A stretch of 64,000 nucleotides of DNA from Diphasiastrum complanatum (taxonomy: Eukaryota; Streptophyta; Lycopodiopsida; Lycopodiales; Lycopodiaceae). This document shows, piece by piece, positions 34,373-45,834 of the stretch. Made by a program: the position numbers and the translations under genes. The stretch's first letter is position 1. Each line of letters opens with the position of its first letter. Below the pieces are notes generated by a model, which had not been told where the DNA came from, did not search any database, and saw only the letters and a list, made by a program, of their open reading frames with translations. The stretch lies in the NCBI GenBank assembly GCA_029204225.1, contig CM055095.1, forward strand, positions 71,358,117-71,422,116, in the 5' to 3' direction.

Positions 34373-34559
34373 GGTTGGATGTGAATAGCTTTGGAAAGGT
34401 GCTCGAGCCCCCAAAGCCTCTCTCAACCTAAGCACTCTCTCTCTTTTCTCGTCTCTAAGTAGCGACCGCAAAGTTGGGAAAGGTGCTCGAGCCTCCCAAA
34501 TCTCTCGCTACTTGAAATTCTTCTCTCTCCCTCTTCATGTGCTATGCAAGTGAAGGTAA

Positions 34560-35024
34560 TTAGAAATCAGTTTTGATCTGATTCATTAGTATAAGTTCTA
34601 AATGTGATGATGTAATTGGTGTACAGTTTTTTTGGTTTACTGTATATGGTTGTGTTCGGGACGTGACCCGTTAGGATATATTGATCGGGCATTGATCCCA
34701 TAGACGGCTACTTGGGTTAGCCGGGTAGCCACACATGGAAAGAATTAGCCTGTACAGAGTTATATACAATACTTGCTATACTCAGAAGCATGTCCTGAGT
34801 TTGTCGGTCGAATTTGGCCATATTGGGCCCGACCTTAGTTTGACAGGTGGTAGGCCAATTTTAGGACACCTGCCTTTTCATGCAGTTTGTGAATACTCTA
34901 TATGTACAGTGTTTCTTTGTAATGTATTAACTTCTGTTGTGCCATCTTTTAGAGTTTGTGAAGAGTGGCTATGGTGATTGTGTGATGTGATCTGCATACT
35001 GCACTAGATCCTAACAGAATTTCA
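34560..35024 (+). repeat. 5' LTR of LARD copy 2
   Basis: Ends CTAACAGAATTTCA. It is nearly identical to the 3' LTR, with a few substitutions and a three-base ATG indel near 38650. Confidence 0.85.
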
Positions 35025-35027
35025 ACT

Positions 35028-35039
35028 TGGTATCAGAGC
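35028..35039 (+). promoter_or_regulatory. Primer-binding site of LARD copy 2
   Basis: TGGTATCAGAGC, three bases after the LTR end. Confidence 0.9.
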
Positions 35040-38000
35040 TACAGGGTGTAGTAAGTATGCACGATCCAGTGGAGCTATGAGATAGCGTCTTTCACCAGGA
35101 AGAATAGGCAGTCCGGATAGCAAAGTTCTTTCGATCGGAACTTCGGGGAAGTAATCAGAACGATTCATGGAAAATTGCTCATAAACGGCTTCAAACAACT
35201 TTTACGGAAAGCTGGCCAAAACTCTCTCAGTGGTTTCTCAATTCCTGAGCTGAGCCGATCGAAAAGTGGAACAGGGTAGTGGCAACTCAAGGTTGAGTGG
35301 ATTTTGCGATCCATTTACAGTGGGAGAAGAAAGAAGCAATTCTGGGAATTGGCAAAAAGCGGCTAGTTGACAAAAAACGTAAAGCTGCGGATCTTTCTCT
35401 CTGGTTGACGGAAGTGGGCACTGTAAATTGCTACCCAGTATCTTACAGTAGGGGCCAAGCTTATGGTAAATTGTTAGGGATAACCAAGAAGCAGGAAATG
35501 AGCAATTGTACTTTCTTCTCAGAAGCTATGGAAAGGGTCTGCTAGGATTTACAGGTGGAAAATCACAGTTCTGTCATTATGGAGGATGTTTTCAGGATCT
35601 GTGAAAGGCTGTAGAGGGGTGCCCTAGCACTGGTAGGAGGATGCCAAAAGGCCGCAGATGGCTGTGGATCACGAAAGGAGCTAGAACCAATTCTTAGTAG
35701 GGCGGCCATATCCAGCAAGGAGGCCATAGCAAAGAAGAAGAAGAAGGAGATGGAGAGGCGCTCAAGGGAGGCTCGCGCGCGGCCAGTCGCGAGGAGCGCA
35801 TAGTTGCTTATAATGTGTGGCGGCTGGAGGGACCCGTTTCAGAGCGCAGATGGTCATAGGGCCATCGGATCTGGATCCATGGAGATCTACGGTCAAAATG
35901 AAGATCTCAAGGAGCCCTATGGACCGTAGGATGGATATTCACCATTGGATGATAGGTGAAAGGCTCCTTGAAAGCTTGAAGGGCAAAGTGGCCATACTCT
36001 TCAATAAAAATCTTCAATCTGAAATTCAGTGAAGGGACCCGAAGTCTAGAATGGACTTCGCTTCATTAAAAATCTTCATAACAAAAAAACAGTTCATTTT
36101 GCAAGGGCAATCTTTGGAGAGGTCTATCTTTAGCTAGAGGGCACCTTTTTTGGCCATCCTTGGGCCAAAATGACTCCTGAAACTGGCTGCTCAGAGCCAG
36201 CGGACAGAGCAACGTCACAGAGTAGGGAGAAACGCATTTCACGATGTTTTCATCACCATTCTATCGAGCGAAGTGCGGGTGACCTAGTGATGGGCTACAT
36301 TCGCTATTTGGGTACCGTAGGGCCAAATTTGGAGAAATTTTTGGCTGGTGAAACCTGCTACAGAGCGGTACAATGAGGCATTATCACTTCTGAATCATTA
36401 TTACTTACTCCTGACAAGGTAACAAGGTGTTTGAAAGTGGTAAATGCAGTATGGGAGCGAATGGTAGCGGAATTGTGTGGAGAAAGCTAGTATTGGCGAC
36501 GGAAGTGCAGTTTGGCGGTGTGACTACTCATCATTGGCGACAATTTTGAGAGGGCAAGCAATCACAGGTGAGAGGTAGGCATGGTATGCCGATTACAGGT
36601 GAAAAACTCTTGTGATTAGGTTCAACTTTTGGAGTTAGAACCAACCAACGTCAAGTGGCGTTTTGGGGGAACGCTCTCACGCAGTTGGCTGTATTTGCAA
36701 GAGTCTAGGCTTGGCACAGGTGTTGGAATTTCCATGGTGCAGATTGTTAGGTGGTGAGATCATGGGGAAGCCTAGAGGAAGTCACTTAGAGCCATATACC
36801 TCAATACGATCAGAGAGATAGTGGTCTCGGGATCCCATGAGCGGTGACTCAGGGATATGCTTGCGGTGGCATGGTGATGGGTGGCACATAGCCACGAAGA
36901 GCGAGCAGATGCTAAGAGCCAAGTGGAGCAGGTGATGCTTTGGAGTTTGGCTTGTCTAGCAGGATGGTGACCAAGATCGGAGACATCAGGCGAGCATAGT
37001 ATGTGGATGATGAGTCCATTGGGGTGGCACTCATGGAGATGCTACAGTTGCTCAGATATGACATGACATTTGATGTATGGACGATGTTCTTCAGCTGGTA
37101 CATCATGTGGTCACCTAGGGATGGGTCATGCCTACTTGGAGGTAGGTGGCATGGAGTGTACCCAGTGGTGGTACATATCTTGAGGACATGGAGTGCATTA
37201 CAAGGTGATGTGGATCCAGCATGCCCATGGTTGTGAGCGAGCAGGGATGGAGATGGTTGTTCAAGGAGTGACAGCTGATACTTTGGCGAGTGATCAGGTG
37301 AGCTGCATGGTTATATGCACAGTTATCTCCAGGTTGGCATCACATGTTGTTTCTATCCATCATTATTTGGTTAGCAGGATGCAGCTTTTGGTTAGATCCA
37401 GTTGGAGTCTAATTGCACTACAAGTGAACAGATTCTTGGAGAGCTATCAACGGGTAATGGATACTTGGTAATCAGATGGTACAGGGTACAGGGTTTTGGA
37501 GCTATCCTCCCTGATCTGCTATGGATCGTGGGTGAATTATTCATCACGATAGTGGATCTAGTTTGCATTTGCTTTGGCTTGGACGCTATGATGGATGTTG
37601 TGGGGAGATAGGCTCCTTGGTGGGAGGCCTATGTACTAGTCAAATCAAAGTTGGCAACGTCAAGCATGGAAAGTTGAACCTACATGGGATGTAGGACAGG
37701 CAGATCATCATCAGTATCTATGGGAGGTGGGCGAGCTACTCAGGTATAGCCTATGGTGAGGTTTGTGTACATTCATTCATTGAGTCCTTGGTAGACTCTT
37801 GTGCTTGGAGCATGGGGAATGGATGGGGATCAGCTTTCAGGACTTTTTGGATAGATGTATATGCTTGGACGTGAGAGCATCTTGGTACAAGTGCAGGCCA
37901 TGGTTGAGGACCTGATTTGGTGACCAGTGGTGTAGCAGCGGATCTACAGGTGGCACAGGTGTTGGTACGACAGGATACCACTTATGGACAGGCCTTGGTC

Positions 38001-38603
38001 ATGTATTTGACGCTTTATCATTCGTGTTGGTTTGCATGAGTGTGTGTGGGCTTGCATGTTACCTTGTCACGGGAGTCTAGATCTGAGTCGGAGTTGTATG
38101 TGGTTGTGCATTTGCTACGTCAGAAGCAAAGTAGTCATTTTATGCTCATTAACTTGTCATTGTCTACTAGTTGTCTATCTATGAGGGTGCAATCTTATGG
38201 TGGCAGTAAGATTTCCTCAGGTTGAGCCTCAGTCGCTCATTTACGTCAGCTTTACAGGTTTATGCTTGTAAGTGTCTGATAGGATGTCAGCGTAGCTAGA
38301 TGGAGGATGTAAGTCTCATGGTGGCAGTGAGATTTCTTCAGTTTGAGCCATGTCGATCATGTGGTCCACTTTTGTTTCAAGTTGGATGGGGACGAGTCAG
38401 TTGGTCGAGAGTGTGGTAGACTCTCTGTATGAGCATTGTGTTTGCATGATACTTTGTGAGTCGAACCTGGTGGTTTGTCGGTGTGCTTGAGTGTGAGTCA
38501 AGTACAGGGCAGCAGGTTTATGCATAACATCTTTTGGACACTCCAAACGTTGCTGCAATATATTGTTTTTCACTCTTATCACATTTGAGCTTAAGGGAGA
38601 GAG

Positions 38604-39071
38604 TTAGAAATCAGTTTTGATTTGATTCATCAGTATAAGCTCTAAATGTGATGATGATGTAATTGGTGTACAGTTTATTTGGTTTACTGTATATGGTTGT
38701 GTTTGGGACGTGACCCGTTAGAATATATTGATCGGGCATTGATCCTGTAGACGGCTACTTGGGTTAGTCGGGTAGCCACACATAAGAAGAATTAGCCTGT
38801 ACAGAGTTATATAGAGTACTTGCTATACTCAGGGGCATGTCCTGAGTTTGTCGGTCGAATTTGGCCATATTGGGCCCGACCTTAGTTTGACAGGTGGTAG
38901 GCCAATTTTAGGACACCTGCCTTTTCATGCAGTTTGTGAATACTCTATATGTACATTGTTTCTTTGTAATCTATTAACTTTTGTTGTGCCATCTTTGAGA
39001 GCTTGTGAGGAGTGGTTATGGTGATTGTGTGATGTGATCTGCATACTGTACTAGATCCTAACAGAATTTCA
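38604..39071 (+). repeat. 3' LTR of LARD copy 2
   Basis: Begins TTAGAAATCAG after the purine tract and ends CTAACAGAATTTCA, as does the 5' LTR. Confidence 0.85.
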
Positions 39072-39131
39072 ACTGAGGTGAGGTTGCCGCTCCCAACAAC
39101 GAACTTCTATGCTACAAAGACGACACAACAG

Positions 39132-39149
39132 TGACGTCGTTGTCGAGGA
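39132..39149 (+). promoter_or_regulatory. Degenerate gypsy primer-binding site, left element
   Basis: TGACGTCGTTGTCGAGGA, four bases after the LTR end. It is a mutated form of the TGGCGCCGTTGCCAAGGA present in the right element. Confidence 0.75.
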
Positions 39150-39344
39150 GCTTCACACACTCGTCTCGTCGCATAGCACCCCTCTTTTTTTCTCTCTCTC
39201 TCTTCACTTTATTCATAAAAAAATCACATTTTGGGAGTTAGATTAGTGTGGTTTAGTGTTAGATTTGACATTTTTTCGAGATTTTGCCAATTTTTTGTGA
39301 TTTTTTTTTGCTTGTACAAAAAATTAAAAAACTAAAATTGAAAA

Positions 39345-39730
39345 AGAACCTAAGCCTCACTAGTGAGCTTTCTCGATCTTTCAAATAGCATCCTCCCATG
39401 ACTGCGACAGTTTTTGTTTCCTAAAAACTCTAAAAATTAGAAAGAAAAAAAAAACTAAGCCTCGCTGGTGAGCTTTCTCTATTTTTTAGATAGCGTCCTC
39501 TCACGACTGCAACGATTCTATTTTTTTTTTTAGATATTTTTGAAAAGAACCGAAGCCTCATTGGTGAGCTTTCTCTATCTTTCAGATAGCGTCCTCACAT
39601 GACCGTTACGGTTTTATTCCTTCTTTTCTATTTAAAGATCGTAATTATAAAAATAAAAAATAAAAAAAAAGTCAAAAATAATAATAATAATTTTAGCCCA
39701 AGCAAGCCTCTTTGGTGAGTGACCTCCATA
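39345..39730 (+). repeat. Tandem leader repeat of about 100 bp, three copies and a partial
   Basis: Each unit has AAGCCTC, GGTGAGCTTTCTC and an AGATAGCGTCCTC stretch followed by a poly-T or A-rich spacer (about 39350, 39455, 39550, and a partial at 39705). Two units occur in the right element at about 45180-45370. Confidence 0.8.
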
Positions 39731-39974
39731 TGAGTTACCATCTATCCATCACTTTTTTGTTTCATCTCCATTCCATCTGCTATCTCCTCTTGACAACATA
39801 ACACTCATCGTGTTCATCTGTTACATCCATCCATTTTTGTTTTTATTTCATAATGATCAATCTTTTATATATTCTGTTCTTTTCCTACTCACTTCAAAAA
39901 GAAAAAACAAGTGGAACACCACACAGTTGTACAACCCTTGAGGCAATTTTATACATCACGATAACATTGCATTC

Positions 39975-40919
39975 CAGCCATGACTATCAAGTTTGTGAGA
40001 TTTGTTGTATTTCAGACTTTTTGAGATGAGACAATTCAACAATACGCCAGACGAATGTTCGATCTAGTAAAAGATGTCAATCTACTGAGTCCAAAGACCA
40101 TAATGCATTACTTCAAGTATGAAGAAATTTACAGCCTACACTTCGGTGACACATATTTGTCAACATGCTGTCATTATGGAAAATCTTATCTTGAAGAAGA
40201 GAGTAGATCACTCATATCCAAACGCAGAAATATCAGATGGGGATCAAGAAAGTTTGAAGAGTTCATGCTAGTCGACAAAGGCAGAAGACTACAAATCATC
40301 AAGGAGTGCAACAAAGTCAAATAAAACGAGTGCACCAGAAGACCAAGAACCTTGCACTTCAAGTTCGAGCTGTCATCAAGCTTATGCTCGCAGAATTCAG
40401 TTTCTTGAGAAAGACGAATGTATATACTACTTCGGCGGTCATCCAAGTACAAGATGTCCATTTAAGAATTTGCGCCTCTTACAAGAAAAAATTGCAAAGC
40501 AACAAGTTCGACGAGAAGATCCAGCAGTTGAAAGATCGCAAGCAGAATCAAGCCGACAAGGAGCTCCCAAAAGGATGGATGTCAAATTGATCCATTTAAA
40601 TCACGAGTTTCTTCAACAACCAGTGGCAAGGTGGCATCTGTTACCGGTGTATGTCTATCAACTTAGAGACGATGACATACTGCACTCAGTAAAGTGCTAT
40701 GGATGCGGAGGAAAACACCGTCGCGCCAAATGTCCACATCGAGGGGATCCATCAATGTTCGATCTCTCGTGTTCACAATGCGAAGTTAACCATCCATGCC
40801 GAGATTGTCCGATGTGCAATCCACAATTAGTCAGGAGGCATTTAACTTACGTAGACCGACATGCACATGTGGTGACCATTCCAGCTATCGATAGAATGCA
40901 CTATAAAAAAAAATCCTAG
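39975..40919 (+). pseudogene. Gag-like protein with three zinc knuckles, left element
   Basis: The N-terminal gag core begins near 40010 (QQYARRMFDLVKDVNLLSP) and runs to 40324. A frameshift near there leads to the second part (to 40919). That part holds a degenerate first knuckle, CIYYFGGHPSTRC, whose second Cys is Tyr, and then two full CCHC knuckles, CYGCGGKHRRAKC and CSQCEVNHPCRDC. Gag would package element RNA. The right element has a matching relic. The three-knuckle plan is shared with the other gypsy gag at 5540-6961. No protease or polymerase follows. Confidence 0.75.
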
Positions 40920-41951
40920 TGCCACCGGGTTATAAAATGAGTGAGAAAGGCAACAATCTGACAAAAGTCCCAAAGTACGTAGAGATATCCTCGGCCAGAC
41001 AGCAACAACAACAGCACAGAAGACAGAGTTGGTAGAATTTATTAAACCAATGATAACTGAGGAAATAAAAAAATTGGACAAACAAGTAAAGTACACAAAG
41101 ATACCCTTAAACAAACAAGTAGCACCATCATAGAAGACAGAGTTGGTAGAATCTATCAAGCCAATGATAGCTGAGGAAGTCAAAAAAATTAACAATTGAG
41201 AAAGTCCGGTGGGTTCTATCAAGGCTCTTGATACAATCAATGCACATATTTTTTAGTGATGAATTACAAAGGAAACATGTGTCAATGGAACGACGTGAAG
41301 GCAGTTCATCACAAGTTCTAAGGGAAAGTGCAATGATAAGGGGAAAACTAAGATCGATGATTGCCCTTCAACGAGCAAGATTCAACCAAAGTCTAACTGT
41401 TCCACTTAACAACAGACCACCACAAAGCTAAATCCAGATATCACGTTGCCTAAACGACCAAATCCAGAAGCCCCATAAGACCTAATGGACAGCAAGCACT
41501 GGCGCAACCAGTATCAAAGCCATGTCCTAAATTTTTTATATTGACGGCCGAAAAAAGTCTTCGCATTCAAACATACCATGAAGAACTTGACAAACAAAAC
41601 AATCAAACCAGCACATCTTATCCACATTACCAATTAGGAGTGCCTATGACATTGGGACCAATGGCACCAATCTATGATGATCAATATCTTAACGACTTAT
41701 CATGGGATCCTGGTGTCGAGTACCCACTTATCGATGGACAAGGTTATTCGAAATGACAACCTGATCATTATTGATAATTTGGCAAGTCCAAGTTCTTGCG
41801 ACTCACCGTCATGCAATAAAACCTCAGATTTTACGTAAGCGATATCTATCCATGATTTTCCTCTAGCATCCATGTGAACCGACAACAGTTGTCCTTCACG
41901 ACATTTGCAAGCAAGTTGTTGAGAAAAGGCACTACTTTGGGCCGAGGACCC
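40920..41951 (+). other. Post-gag region of the left element
   Basis: Contains a duplicated unit of about 115 bp (41020-41075 and 41135-41195) encoding KTELVExIKPMIxEEIKK twice, and then a short frame (41541-41756) that I do not recognise. The last 200 bp match the right element near its inner LTR. No polymerase motif is present. Confidence 0.55.
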
Positions 41952-42458
41952 TGTTGTGGGTATTTCTTGTAGATAAATAAACAAGTGGATACCACCACTA
42001 AAACTATTGTTAGCCAAGGTTTACTTAGTGAGCCCCACCACATAACATTGTATAGTTACGACCAATAAGTGCGAGGGCATTGACGTATTGCGTGTGTAAG
42101 ACCAACCCAATGAGCACATTGCTAGTTAGTTTCAAGTTGTTCCAGAGAGACTTAGCCCTAAGTATAAATAAATAATGTTTAGACTCAAGTTCACAAAGTC
42201 AAGTAAAACATAAGAAATCTAATTTGTACAAAATAAAACTCACATGATTCATGTGACTTGTTTTATGCTTTTTTAGAAACATTAGATTAAATTTGTGTTT
42301 GTTTGAATTGTTTGGATTAAATTTTTCGCCAATAAAGTCTGGCCAATCAAAGTGAAAAAGGCTCACCTTGAAAATCTATAAAAAAAAAGTCATTTCCTTT
42401 GTATTGTATCTCTATTTTTATTCTAATAAAGTTTTGTTCATTTGACTTCAAGTTCTCT

Positions 42459-42507
<49 letters not shown>

Positions 42508-42562
42508 GGTTTGGTGTAAATAGCTTTGGAAGTACTCAAGCCCTCAAAGCCTCTCTCAACTT

Positions 42563-42632
<70 letters not shown>

Positions 42633-42781
42633 CTTAGGTTGGGCGTGAATAGCTTTGGGAAGGTGCTCGAGCCCCAAAGGCTCTCTCAACCTAGACACTC
42701 TCCCTCTCTCTTCTCTCCTCTCTCTTGGTAGAGATCGCATAGTTTGGAAAGGACAAACATCTATGTTACAAAGATGACACA
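41952..42781 (+). repeat. Left inner LTR of the dimer
   Basis: 830 bp, starting TGTTGTGGGTATTTC and ending GATGACACA. It contains CT tracts at 42461-42507 and 42563-42629 and copies of the TAGCTTTGG / GTGCTCGAGCC sub-repeat. A PBS fragment follows at 42786-42796. Confidence 0.85.
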
Positions 42782-42784
42782 ACA

Positions 42785-42814
42785 GTGGCGTCGTTGATAA
42801 CACAACGACGCCAC
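42785..42814. repeat. Central palindrome joining two PBS copies
   Basis: GTGGCGTCGTTG and its exact reverse complement are separated by six bases (ATAACA). Each arm is the truncated primer site of one LTR, so this is the junction of the inverted dimer. Confidence 0.9.
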
Positions 42815-42817
42815 TCT

Positions 42818-42882
42818 TGTGTCGTAGGCAGTATATGGTTCATCTTTGGGAGCGGCAACCTCGTCCCAACCTGCATAGCACA

Positions 42883-42977
<95 letters not shown>

Positions 42978-43678
42978 TGCTTAGCAAAGGCTTGGGAAGC
43001 TAAAGCATCTTTTCCAAACTGGGAAAGGTTTGGAAGACTCGAGCATCTTTCCCAAACTATTCGGTCCTAACCAAAAATGGAGAAAGAAAGAATGTTTTGG
43101 CTAGAAAAAGTTTGGGAGACTCGAACACCTTTCCCAAACTATTTGATCCTAACGGAAGATGAAGAGCAAGAGAGAGAGAGAGAAAGAGAGGAAAAGAGAA
43201 AACTTGAGTGAAACCAACAGTGTTATTAGAAATAGAATGAAAATACAGTACAATGAAAATGACTCCCTTTTATAGGTTCCCAAAGGTGAGCCTCTTTCAC
43301 TCTCATTGGACACACTTCATTGGCAAGGAATCTAATCCAAGTCCTTTAAATAAACACAAACTTAATCTAATGGTTCTAAGAAAACACAAAGCAAGTGACA
43401 TGAATCATGTGAGTCTTACTTTGTACAAATTATATTCCTTATTTTTAATTTGACTTTGTGAACTTGAACCTCAACATTATTTATTTATACCTAGGGCTCA
43501 AGTCTCTATGGAACAACTTAAAATAACTAATAGTGTGCTCATTGGATTGGGCTTATACACGCAAGATGTCAGTGCCTTGTGACGGGGCCCACTAGGTAAG
43601 GCTTGGCAAACAATAGTTTGCGTGGCGAGACCCATTTATTTATTTATGTACAAGAAATACCCACAATAGAGTCTTTGG
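42818..43678 (-). repeat. Right inner LTR of the dimer
   Basis: 861 bp on the minus strand, starting TATTGTGGGTATTTC (the expected TG is TA here) and ending CTACGACACA. Carries (GA)n at 42891-42932 and (TA)n at 42933-42975. Confidence 0.85.
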
Positions 43679-45514
43679 CTCAAAATAGTGTCGGTTCCTC
43701 GACACTTGCTTACATTTGTCGTGGATGAGAGCTGTTGTTGGCCCGTTTATTATTGGTACATAGATGTTTCAGAAACAACATGGATTAAATCTGCTTACGT
43801 AAAACTTGAGGCTTTATAAGATAATGGTGATCAGCAAAAACTTGGACTTGCCAGATTTTCAATAATACCCATAAGGGTCATTTCGGACAACATTGTTCGT
43901 CGAGAAATGGGTTTATTGATGCATTCATCAGGGGATCACATAAATGAGGTGGTTGATATTGATCATGATAGATCGATGTTACTTCTCTCAATGGTATTGT
44001 CATGCATTCACTGAATTGGTACCGCGGATATGACATGTTTGGTTGACTGCTTATTTTATCCAGATGTTCATGATAAGTTTGTAGTTAAAGACTTTTGGCA
44101 GTAGTCTATAGTACCGCTTGAAAATAAGGCCTTGATACTTGAAACACTGGCTCTTGTTGGACTGAAGGCCTATTTGGGCTTGGATTCTCTAGATTTGGCC
44201 TTTTAAGTACTGTTATACTCATATTTGGCGTTGGGTTGAGGGTCTGTTGTGGTGCATTATGTTCCTAAGTTAACTCCGCATTGTGTACAACATGGGTCGA
44301 ATATTGATGGATCCCCTCAATGTCGACATTCAGCTCGACAATATTTTCCTCCGCATCCATACCGAGTGCAGTATATCATCGTCTCTAAGTTGATAAGCAT
44401 ACACTGGTGATAGATTCCCCTTTTAAAATTTTCACAAAATAGACTGGTAAGCTATTGTGCTTTTCTTTAGAGTTCGGAGACATGCAAGATGATATGACCA
44501 ATACCTCCACCTTGCCACTGGTTGTTGAAAAAACTTGTGATTTAAATGGATCAATCTGACATTCATCCTTCGATTGAGCTCCTTGTCGGCTTGATTCTAC
44601 TTTTGACCGTTGATGCGCCTATAATAAATGCGGATTCTTGATTGGACATCTTTTACTTGGATGATCGCCAAAGTTGTATGTACATTCGTCTTTCTTAAGA
44701 AACTTGACTAAGCAAACATAAGCTTGAGAACGGCCTGAACTTGAAATACAAAGTTCTTGATCTTTTGTTGCACTCGATCTATTTGACTCTATTGCAATCT
44801 TTGATGATTCATAGCCTTCCTCCCTTGTATGTTCGACTAGCATTAAACCTTCTGATTATTCTGATTTCTCATCCGATATTTTTGCGTTTGGATAGGAGTG
44901 TTCTTCTCTTTTCTTCAAGATAAGATTCTCCATAATGACAGCATCTTAACAGATTCGTGACATTGAAGTGTAAGATCTTTTTCATATCAATTTGATCTTG
45001 TCAAATAATTTGATATTGTAGTTCTACATTATGGTCTCTGGGCTCAGTAGATCAATATCTTTTATCAGTTTGAACATTCGTTTGGTGTATTGTTAAACTG
45101 TCTCATCAAGAAACATCTGAAATGCAACTAATCTCACAAACTCGGTAGTCATGGTTGGAATGCAATTTTTTTTTAACAATTTTTTATTTTAAGAGAATAA
45201 AACCGTCGTAGTCATGAGAAAACGCTATCTGAATGATAAATAAAGCTCACCAATGAGGTTTAAGTTTTTTTTTCGATTCTTTTTATTTTTTTCAAGGGAA
45301 TAGAACCGTCACAGACGTGGGAGGACACTATCTGAAAGATAGAGAAAGCTCACCAACAATGTTTAGGCTCAAAAAACGGCAGATCTAATCTACACTAAAC
45401 AAACAAAACAAACCTAAACTCTAAATCTGATTCTTTTGGTAAAATGAAAATGTAAGAAAAAAAAAGATTGAGAGAAAAAGAAGTGATGTTATGCGATGAA
45501 ACAAGTGTGTGACG
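43679..45514 (-). pseudogene. Internal region with gag relic, right element
   Basis: On the minus strand it has the leader with two of the 100-bp repeats, then a gag N-terminal relic near 45110-45020 (a QQYTKRMFKLIKDIDLLSP-like stretch with stops). At 44843-44619 a frame contains KKDECTYNFGDHPSKRCP, the counterpart of the left element's first, degenerate knuckle (second Cys is Asn). The two complete knuckles seen on the left have no intact counterpart here. The sequence next to the inner LTR matches 41740-41950. No polymerase is present. Confidence 0.65.
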
Positions 45515-45515
45515 C

Positions 45516-45533
45516 TCCTTGGCAACGGCGCCA
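45516..45533 (-). promoter_or_regulatory. Gypsy primer-binding site, right element
   Basis: TGGCGCCGTTGCCAAGGA on the minus strand, four bases after the LTR end. It is the best preserved PBS of this family in the window. Confidence 0.85.
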
Positions 45534-45537
45534 CTTT

Positions 45538-45778
45538 TGTGTCATCGGGAGCAGCAACCTCACCTCAACCTGCATAGCACAAAGAAAGAAGATAGAGAAA
45601 AGAGAAGAGAGAAGAAAAGGGAGAAAATGCCTTGGTTAGCAAAAGTTTGGGAGGCTCAAACACACTTTTCAAACTATTCGATCCTAACTAAGGAGAGAGA
45701 AAAAAAAAAGAGATAATGTCTTGGCTAGGAAAAGTTTGGGAAGCTCAAATACCTTTTCCAAACTATTCGGTCCTAACT

Positions 45779-45834
<56 letters not shown>

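Larger units (their letters stand above)
34560..39071 (+). mobile_element. Complete LARD-like LTR retroelement, copy 2
   Basis: LTRs at 34560-35024 and 38604-39071 (465 and 468 bp), a copia-type PBS at 35028-35039, a purine tract AAGGGAGAGAG before the 3' LTR, and a 3.6-kb internal region with no recognisable gag or pol. It is the same family as 1-5484 and lacks about 1.06 kb of that copy's internal region (junction near 36680). It inserted into the left outer LTR of the gypsy dimer, so it is younger than that element. The flanks TGAAGGT and TGAGGT are similar, but I could not assign a clean 5-bp target duplication. Confidence 0.9.
33721..39127 (+). repeat. Left outer LTR of the dimer, split by LARD copy 2
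   Basis: It starts TGTTGTGGATATTTCC and runs to about 34559. It is interrupted by LARD copy 2 (34560-39071) and resumes at 39072 to end GACGACACA at 39127. The pre-insertion sequence can be inferred from the intact LTR at 45538-46436, which reads through the junction (minus strand GCATAGCAC side to GAGCAGCAACC side on plus). It contains two CT tracts and several copies of a 60-110 bp unit with GAATAGCTTTG and GTGCTCGAGCC. Confidence 0.8.

Noticed and set aside
34735..34977. Open frame within the LARD LTR
   Set aside because: It lies entirely inside an LTR, and the equivalent frame is broken in the other two LTR copies.
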